The position numbers and the translations under genes are program-made. 64,000 nucleotides of DNA from Dactylorhiza incarnata (taxonomy: Eukaryota; Streptophyta; Magnoliopsida; Asparagales; Orchidaceae), in assembly GCA_033032865.1 (NCBI GenBank), contig JAWHQI010000013.1, positions 3,410,001-3,474,000 of the forward strand, in the 5' to 3' direction. Shown in pieces: positions 57,204 through 64,000 of the stretch (position 1 is its first letter; every line of letters starts with the position of its first letter). The notes beneath the pieces are model-generated. The model searched no databases. It saw only the letters and a list, made by a program, of their open reading frames with translations, and was not told the origin of the DNA.

Positions 57204-57425
57204 TCAGCCTCCAACCTCAAATCTCCTCTTTTTTGCTTTCTTCTTCTCCTCTAGTATTATATCTTCAAAGAAAAAATGCTTGCCCCCTTGTAACCAATCC
57301 TCAAGGGGAAGCACCAAAGATGATGAGGAAACACGATGTTCCTTCACTGTACCTTCCTCATCCCGCCAGGCTTTCAGATCCTCCATGCATAAGGTCTGAT
57401 CAACTGGAGGAGGGGCATCCTGCAT
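57204..57425 (-). CDS. N2 I2 second small ORF
   Basis: 73 codons, MQDAPPPVDQTLCMEDLKAW to KKKAKKRRFEVGG. It sits where the second frame of the I1 ORF lies, after a pyrimidine-rich stretch ending ACAAGGATGCAG that could be a splice acceptor. It could be a second exon of the 57483-58262 ORF. The tail differs from I1 and lacks the LPVH.SF ending. Weakly supported. Confidence 0.4.
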   Translation of the reverse strand: MQDAPPPVDQTLCMEDLKAWRDEEGTVKEHRVSSSSLVLPLEDWLQGGKHFFFEDIILEEKKKAKKRRFEVGG

Positions 57426-57482
57426 CCTTGTACATAAAGAAAGGGGGTCAGGAAATAAATTGGAAGAAAAACTAAAAGAAAT

Positions 57483-58262
57483 CTAATTTGAGGGGACAAT
57501 CCCGGCTTCATCCCCCATGGGGTGCGGCAATGACACACTGATGATATCATCAAAGATTTCGCTAGACTCCAAAGCGCACGCAATGGCCTCCTCTTTAACT
57601 TGGACTTCCTTGCACTGGACCGAAGCGGTTGCTTCAGCACAATCATGGCTGTCCTCCTCCATGAGAGTGGGCACCACATTGCGCAGGTCTGCAACATCCT
57701 GCAAAGTGACCTCAATGATAATATCAGAAACAGATGTAGTTTCATGTGCAGTGGGAGAAGACGTGCTTCTTAAGAGTTCGGGCTCTCTCTCCACACAAGG
57801 ACACAAATCCACACAAAGTGGTAGATGAACCAAAGAGGTATGGGGTGTCGCATCAGAAATCGAGCCATGAGGGTCACTGACGTACGTGTCGGTTCCATAC
57901 CCTTCGAAAAGTGAAGGTGGAAGTGACACGTAATCAGAGGAAGAAGCTGTGCTCGTAGAATTTGAAGATGGGACGATCCGGATATCCGGCCCATCGTCAT
58001 CCGCCAATTCGCGAAGATAAGATGCACAGTCCATCAAGGCGTGCTCTCTACTTTTGTAAAATAGGCACTGCTTTGCCGGCTTTGCCGGCACAAAAGGTGT
58101 GGCAGCCGTGTAAAGGTGCGATAACGAAGGTGCAGTAGAGTAGCCAAAAGACTTATGGGCTCCGTACAGTTTCTGAACAACACCATACTCCTTGGGACAC
58201 CTATCACTAGCGTGGGATGTGTCCCCACACCAACGACATCGGATATTCAAATGCGCCCACAT
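57483..58262 (-). CDS. N2 I2 zinc-knuckle gag-like ORF
   Basis: 259 residues, open from MWAHLNIRC at 58262. The first zinc knuckle CRWCGDTSHASDRC is intact. The second reads CLFYKSREHALMDC and has lost its second Cys, whereas the I1 copy lost its last. DGPDIRIVPSS and a Ser-rich region follow, then an acidic C-terminal part (MEEDSHDCAEATASVQCKEV). It is homologous to I1 41924-41049. No enzymatic motif is present. It is probably an RNA-binding gag derivative of a non-autonomous element; the function is inferred from the knuckles only. Confidence 0.7.
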   Translation of the reverse strand: MWAHLNIRCRWCGDTSHASDRCPKEYGVVQKLYGAHKSFGYSTAPSLSHLYTAATPFVPAKPAKQCLFYKSREHALMDCASYLRELADDDGPDIRIVPSSNSTSTASSSDYVSLPPSLFEGYGTDTYVSDPHGSISDATPHTSLVHLPLCVDLCPCVEREPELLRSTSSPTAHETTSVSDIIIEVTLQDVADLRNVVPTLMEEDSHDCAEATASVQCKEVQVKEEAIACALESSEIFDDIISVSLPHPMGDEAGIVPSN

Positions 58263-58366
58263 GATAAAGAAGAAGAAAATAGCATGAAAATGAATAAATT
58301 AAAAAGAATAAAAGACTCACTCGAAAATAATTGACTCACAAACAACATCTCATCACGCCTGCAGAT

Positions 58367-58383
58367 CCTCGGCAACGGCGCCA
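58367..58383 (-). other. N2 I2 primer binding site (tRNA-Asp)
   Basis: The minus strand reads TGGCGCCGTTGCCGAGG, one mismatch from the G1 site, six bases from LTR C. Confidence 0.85.
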
Positions 58384-58389
58384 AAAACT

Positions 58390-59838
58390 TGATGGCGCAA
58401 ATCTCGCACACCGCTATAGGCGGTAGCTCGAATGCGACACGAAACGGCAGTGTACCGATCGTTCAAGTAATATAAAACGAGGAGTAATTCCCGAGTATCG
58501 AATCTCGAGGGAACACAGTAAGGTGGAGCTATCTATCGAGGAAGGACTTGAGATCGAAGTCCTTTAAGGCAGATGGATTGCGGAAACGGGGGGGGGGGGG
58601 GGGGGGGGGGGTGATTTGGTTTGTGGAAAATAAAGTGAAAAATCTATCACTACTCCTATGCAATGCCGCTATGCAAAGCTTTGCTTGGCGGAATGGAATC
58701 TACGTAGGCCTTGAGCGCGCTACTTCGTTAGGGCGGATGGACGAGTAGGCAAATGGAATGAGGGTCGTAAGCACCTCTTTGACACACAAGCCACTAGCAA
58801 TTGCTAGTGCGGCAACGAACGCGACGGCGGGATGGATGATGGAATGGGGCGCACCTCAAGCAAGATAAACATAAAATGACATCACATAGACATGAAATCA
58901 AGAAATATAAACAAGTTTATGCACTCTACTTCATCATAATAGTGAGAACTACACATATACACAACAATAAGAGAAGTACAAGGCAAGAAATCGACCGAAT
59001 CCGAAGTCTTGTTGAAGATTCACGGTTGAAATCGCTGGGTTGTCAACCCGCGTCCAAGCTCGGTCAGCAACTGCGTCCGGGGTAGAGAGAGCTGTCATTA
59101 CTCTCCAATGGACCCGTCTTCTTCGCCTCACGATCCGTAGGAGGTTGCAAGCTTCCTCTTGCTTGAAGGTGATGGCATATAGATCTCTCTTGAAGCCCTA
59201 GGATGAAGGAGGAGGCCAAAGGGACGAAACCCTGGGGGAAAAGGCGGAATCGCGCTGCTGTACGGCGCGTACGGATCTCTCCCGGTTTAGGTCAAAACTG
59301 CAGCTTTCATAGAAAATCGTCAGAAAATTGGTCACGCACGGTCGAACACACGACCGTACGTCGACCGTGTGATACTTAAGCTCAGCAGGCGTGCAGGGGA
59401 AGAAGACCTTCCGCCCGTGCGATTTGTTCACGCACGACCAACGCCGCCCGTGCGCTAAGACGCACGAGTAAACTCCGATGCTCCGTTTTCCTGCCCAGAC
59501 ACAAACACACGACCGCACAGACCGTGCGTCAAGGAAAACGCACGACCGTGTGATATGCATAGAAATTACATTGGGTAAAACGGGGCGATCAGGTCACCTG
59601 CATACATGACACACAAGCTGAGAATCCACGTCCAGCAGCACAGGGATATAAAAATACCATGGGGAGCACGAAGTGCTTACCCCCAACAATAAAGTGCGCA
59701 ATTGCACACAAAAATAGGTACAACTATATACTTCTAACAAAAGCATAACTAAAGGAAATATGAACGAAACTGAACCACAAAAGCAGAAAAAACTAGCCTA
59801 AATGAGTCCAAAAATATGTATATAATAGGGACTCATCA
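58390..59838 (-). repeat. N2 LTR C (5' LTR)
   Basis: 1449 bp, the partner of LTR A. It contains a run of 24 G at 58588-58611, where LTR A reads GGGGTGGGGGGTT. A CGCACG cluster lies at 59330-59555. It ends GACTCATCA, followed by GCGGA. Confidence 0.92.
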
Positions 59839-59843
59839 GCGGA

Positions 59844-60416
59844 TCGTGAAGGCGAACGTGCACTCCGTCAAGAGATCCTCCTTCGGCGACCACCACGTGG
59901 ATTACACTAGGATTTCTACATCCCAGTTCTCCTATTCCGGGCGGGGTAACCACTCAACGATTTGTGAGATTTTCTTTAAAAGCATAGGTGTGGTGGATAG
60001 GTTCTGTGACGAGTTTTTTCGTTCGTTGATTTTTTTCACGGTTATTTTCTCGTGTTAGTGGAACGATCTAAGGTTATTTTCATTCGACGGGGAGTGGCGA
60101 TCCCCTTTTGATTTCGTTGGAGAAGATCCTCCCTTTTCCGGAGTTTTGCTTTCGCAGGATTTTCTTGTGACGGACAATAACAATAGCTCGTCCGGATCTC
60201 GTTGATCCCTTTGTTTGGAGCGACATTGGCCTATCTCCCTCGTCCGTTCCTTGTGCGTTGTGGTTGTCTTTGCGTGAAAGTTGTGAAGGACTCACCCGTA
60301 GGTGGCTGCACTTGTTTATCCAATTAGGTGTTATTAAGAAACGATCTCGCGACCCAATCGATCGTGCAAGTGAGAGCGACCCGAACATCTAAGCCTACAT
60401 CAGTGGGACCCTACCT
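59844..60416 (+). other. U1: unassigned DNA, right of N2
   Basis: Continues the segment interrupted by N2. It has no long open frame in any direction and no recognisable domain. It meets the S2 gag tail near 60416. It may be an LTR or leader of an element I cannot identify. Confidence 0.35.
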
Positions 60417-60433
60417 AACCCTGCACAAGTTGT

Positions 60434-62325
60434 TTAAACATTCGAAGGAACCCAGGTTACCTTGGGCCCTTTGCTTTTACCATTGTAGGGTTCAATGAAG
60501 GAATAGAAGGGTCTTTCATGATACCCTTCTGGATGATAAGGAATGGATTTCCAAAATCTATTATTTTGATAATTGTAATGAGTGTAAAATGTATCTAAAT
60601 AAAGAAGATCTGCAGAATGTTTTATTATTCTACGTTTTGCTTTATCTTTTTGGTTGTTGTTATTTGACCTCTCTACATAGTTCTTACCTAGGGGTCTTTC
60701 TTTCCTATTCAGATTTACTTGATTAGGTTTATCTTTCTTATCTGGATGACTATTAACCTTACCTTTGGATAATGCACTCTTCTCACTTGGTTGGTACTCA
60801 CTAGGTCTAACAAATGACACTAGTTTTTTCCAGGCAGGTTTCCTAGGTACTTCTGTGCTAGTGGAGGGCTCCGCTCCTAACTCTAGGTGATTAAATATCA
60901 TAGAGAGATTTTCAGTGTTGTCTTTGAGCTTCTGACTCCTCCCATTGAGTGAGTCCTCAAAGGCCTTTGCCTTTGCTTGCTCTTCTTTTAAGTTTATGTT
61001 TTCTTCTCTAAGTATAATCAATTCTAACTCTTTATTTTTAATTTCATTTGTTAGGTTTTGATTTATTAGTTGCATTTCATCTTTCTTAAGGTTTTCTAAT
61101 TCAGATCTAGCTATGTCTAATTCCTTCTCTACCCTAAGATGATCAATGCAGAAATCTTTAATACAAGTTTTATAATCTTCTGAACTAAAATAAAATTCAT
61201 CAAAAAAAGATACCTTATCATCTTCATCATCTGATGACATCCCTAGTGCCATCATGCAGGCTGCTTCTGCTGCTGCTTCATCATCACTTTCAGATGATGA
61301 GGAGCTTAATTCTTCTTCAGAATCACTCCAGGTTTTAGCAATGAAACCCTTGGCTTTCTTCTTGTCCTTTCCTCTATAGTGATTCTTCTACTTCTTCTCC
61401 TCTTTGTTGTTGCTTCTTTCCCTTAGCTCTTATGGGCACTCAGGAGCAATGTGCCCTGGTTTGTTGTAGATATAACATATAACCTCCTTCTTTGGAGTTT
61501 AATCATACCTGGGTCTTGAATCTCTTTCTCTTCTCCTTGAGTCTTCAGTATTGACCCATTTCTTGAATCTCCTAGCTAGCAGACTGAACATTTCATCTTC
61601 AGGAGTATGGGGCTCTCCTTTAGTAGCTTTTAGAGCTAGGCTCCTTTGGATAGGAGCTGAGTAGTTTCCCTTTCTTCTGATTCAGCCCTATTCTTTAGTA
61701 ACATCTCATAAGACTTAAGCTTTCCTAGCAAAGCTTTAGTTGAGATCTCTCTATGGCACCTGGACTCTCTGATTGCCCAGATTCTGGAATCCCTTGAGCT
61801 AGGGAAGTATATGAGGATTTTATCATTAATTTCAGTCAAGGATATCACCTTGTCTAAGCCTCTGAGCTCATTAATGATAATGCTGAATCTGTCATACATA
61901 TCAGCAACAAATTCTTCAGCTTTCTTTTGAATGTTCTCATACTGGTATATGAGAAGGGCCTTTTTGTCCTTTCTTTCAACAGCACTTCCTTCCACCATTG
62001 TGGTGAGTGAGTCCCAGATTTCTTTTGCTGATTGGCATTCAACAACCTTCTAGAAAATGTCATCTGACATTGTTGATACCTGAATATTCATGGCCTTGGC
62101 ATCACATGCCTTGACCTTCTTCTCAGCCTCTGTCCATTCCTTTCTTTCAGTTGTTGAGGATTCTCCTACCTTTTGTCTAACTGGAGCTGGAGGACCTGTG
62201 AGAAGAACATTATAGATGTCTTCATCAATAGAGTTCATATAAAGTCTTATTCTGGCCTTCCAGAGTGTGAATATATTTAAGTTACACACTGGGGGTCTTG
62301 TGGAAGCATAATCCTTAGTACTCAT
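60434..62325 (-). pseudogene. gag: S2 gag
   Basis: Starts at 62325 (MSTKDYASTRPPVCNLNIFT). The copia gag domain follows (LWKARIRLYMNSIDEDIYNV), then a TAG near 62050 in DDIF*KVVECQSAKE, where relatives have Gln. The frame continues to 61636. A frameshift and more stops lie around the zinc knuckle (61430-61475), whose second Cys reads Tyr (CYIYNKPGHIAPEC). The last part, 61255-60434, is open. It is acidic, then coiled-coil (KELELIILREENINLKEEQA), then basic, ending GPKVTWVPSNV. It is the full-length counterpart of S0. Confidence 0.88.
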
Positions 62326-62410
62326 TTTCTGTATAAGATATGTTTGTAATAAAGAAGTAAAAGCAGGAGGTCTTTTTTATCAAGGTGTTAAACTTTTAAT
62401 GATTAACCTC

Positions 62411-62422
62411 CCTCTGATACCA
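62411..62422 (-). other. S2 primer binding site (initiator-Met tRNA)
   Basis: The minus strand reads TGGTATCAGAGG, one mismatch at the last base, two bases from the LTR. Confidence 0.85.
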
Positions 62423-62424
62423 AA

Positions 62425-64000
62425 TGAAAGTGCACATTGTGCATCTGAGAATCCTCTAGAGGGGGTGAATAGAGATTTAAATTTATTTCTATCCTAACTA
62501 TGCAAGTACAATAAGAACCTAAGTGTTATGCTCCAACAAATACTTATACAGAATAAAATAGTGCTGAAATATAAAGCAGGAAACAAGTAAAGCAATCTAA
62601 GCTATGAGGGACAACACAGAAAATCAATAATCCAGAAGTCACGCAGATTTTTTATAGATATTCCCCAAAATGTGGGTACTCCCCTCTTCTACAACCTGGT
62701 AGGGATGCACCAACTGTGCCTGGGTCTTTTGGTAAGGAGACTCTTAGAACCACTGATCTTTTGACAAATAGATCATGAACCACCAGATCTTTTGATAAGG
62801 AGATCTTGAACCACCAGATCTTTTGATAAGGAGATCTTGAACCATTGAATCCTTTGGAAGATGGATTCTCAAAACTCTTTTGCATGGATTGAAAAGGAGA
62901 AAGAAAGAAGGGGAGAAGAGTAAGAATTCTGTTTTCAGAATTCTTATGAATGTTGTATGAAGAATAGCTTCTTGAATCTTTCACTGGATCTGCTCTTGAT
63001 TAATTCCTGCTTATGATAGTGTCTTATTGCAGGAGCTATGGATGTTAGATCCTTTCTATTTGCACTGATTGAGATCTTTGCTGCTATTTGAATGTGATGA
63101 AGAGCAGCTTTCAGATCCTCTATTATATGAGATGCAAAGCAATAGTTGTTTCTTCTCTATGTGTGCTCCATTAGGGTTCCTGAGGAAGAAGAAGAGGAAA
63201 ACCCAATAGAACAGTATTGTCGATTTTGATAAGTGCTCTGCCCTTCTCTTTCTTCTCCTGCCTTTTATTGTCCACCATCAGATTTGAATTTGTTTCTCTT
63301 TCTAGTAAGACCTGAAAAGGTATTCTGCTCTGGACAATCTCTTTCTTTCCTTGTTTAATTCCCGCCCCATTCTCCAACATTAAGCATGTTTCCAAGAAAT
63401 CTTTTTGTCCTCTTTTAGTTCTTCTTTTTATTTGAGGTAATTAATGAGCCGTTGGAGAATGGTCTTGAGTGAGGTGGTCCATGAGAGAGGGTCCAAAATG
63501 ACAGCTGAAAAGGTTTCCCTTTTCAGACTATATTCGACGTAGCGTCGAGTTCTCTTCCTCTCTTATCCACGTACCTTCGAGTTCTTGTAGGAGCAGCTTT
63601 GAATTCATCCTTGCTTTGATTGAACTCTGCTAGTTGACGTTGCGTTGATACCTTCTCGACGTAACCATCACTACTAGAAAATAGACTTTTAGCCACGCTC
63701 GTATTGCCCACGACCATTTTCCGTGGCAAACAGTCAAATTATCGTGGCTAAAAGTCTAAAATCGTGGCTAAAAGTCATAGAAAAAGGGTATTTGCCACAT
63801 AAAGAGCATGACAAATACTTTTTTGCCACGCTCGTATTGGCCACGCCCATTTGCCACGGCAGTTCATGGCTAAAAGTCTTTTGCCACGATTTTGAACTTT
63901 TAGACACGGTAATTTGCTCTGGCTAAAAGTCAATTTTCTAGTAGTGCATCGAGTTGATTATATGGCTCTGAACTTCATTATCTGCGTCGAGATGAAGTCG
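62425..64000 (-). repeat. S2 5' LTR, partial
   Basis: At 62425 the plus strand reads TGAAAGTGCACATTGTGC with the Sirevirus phrase CCTCTAGAGGGGGTGAATAGAG. Short repeats of GATCTTTTGATAAGGAGATC lie at 62755-62840. ACGTCGA/TCGACGT motifs cluster from 63530 on. A CACTA-type MITE interrupts it at 63669-63946. The U3 start is outside the window. Confidence 0.85.
63669..63946. mobile_element. CACTA-type MITE
   Basis: 278 bp. The ends are CACTACTAGAAAAT and its inverse ATTTTCTAGTAGTG, flanked by a 3-bp duplication CAT (63666-63668 and 63947-63949), as expected for CACTA transposons. Inside, CCACGCTCGTATTG occurs twice (63694, 63827) and CGTGGCTAAAAGTC-like phrases recur in both orientations. It has no coding capacity. 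Confidence 0.9.

Larger units (their letters stand above)
37512..59838 (-). mobile_element. N2: three-LTR compound element of the G1/N1 family
   Basis: The outer ends are TGATGGCGC (37512) and GACTCATCA (59838), flanked by GCGGA on both sides (37507-37511 and 59839-59843), so the whole arose at one insertion site. It contains LTR A (37512-38949), internal region I1 (38950-42138), LTR B (42139-43737), internal region I2 (43738-58389, interrupted by S1) and LTR C (58390-59838). Each internal region has its own PBS and polypurine tract. A and C are alike; B is a clearly diverged version. Only small zinc-knuckle ORFs are encoded. Confidence 0.88.
60417..64000 (-). mobile_element. S2: Sirevirus-type copia remnant, gag and partial 5' LTR
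   Basis: From right to left: 5' LTR (62425 to beyond 64000), initiator-Met PBS (62411-62422), gag (62325-60434), then loss of all homology to pol near 60416. It is cut by the window edge on the right. It is the same family as S0, on the other strand. Confidence 0.85.

Overview
This 64 kb window is repetitive plant (flowering plant) nuclear DNA built almost entirely of LTR retrotransposons nested inside one another. I see no host gene, tRNA, rRNA or CRISPR array. The plant assignment rests on Sirevirus-type Ty1/copia, Tat-type and chromovirus-type Ty3/gypsy elements, primer binding sites (PBS) for plant initiator-Met and Asp tRNAs, and two plant-type MITEs. I cannot place the species, or decide monocot versus eudicot.

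Layout, left to right. 1-1019 is the 3' part of a Tekay-like LTR (L1) that split a Sirevirus-type gag remnant (S0, 1020 to about 2735). A Tekay-like chromovirus (T1, about 2736-29968, +) follows, with a large 5' LTR and a decayed gag-pol. Its LTR carries a PIF/Harbinger MITE (26630-26848) and G1 (5027-25887, -, TSD GAGAG), an element with an Athila-like gag-protease but no RT or integrase. G1's 3' LTR was split by R1 (5196-18984, -, TSD GTCCT), a decayed Tat-lineage element with two intron-containing genes on its antisense strand. T1 is cut at 29969 by another Tekay-like LTR (T2), which is cut at 31364 by a small non-autonomous element (N1, +, 3' LTR truncated near 36988).

An unassigned unit of about 1.1 kb (36989-37511 and 59844 to about 60416) is split by N2 (37512-59838, -, TSD GCGGA). 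N2 has three LTRs and two complete internal regions. Inside N2 lies a nearly complete Sirevirus (S1, 45524-57117, -, TSD ACTAT) with gag, pol and a third ORF; a single in-frame TAG interrupts pol. The right edge holds another Sirevirus-type gag and partial 5' LTR (S2), with a CACTA-type MITE (63669-63946, TSD CAT).

G1, N1 and N2 look like one broad family: an Asp-tRNA PBS, LTRs of the TGATG...CATCA type, and a shared 3' untranslated architecture. G1 keeps gag-protease, while N1 and N2 carry only a small zinc-knuckle protein, so all three would need enzymes from an autonomous relative. The most unusual signals are the antisense genes of R1, the three-LTR structure of N2, three polypurine-like tracts at conserved spacing, a W-box cluster in T2, TCGACGA arrays shared by unrelated LTR families, and a splice-acceptor-like TGCAG just after the gag stop in three Sirevirus-type copies.
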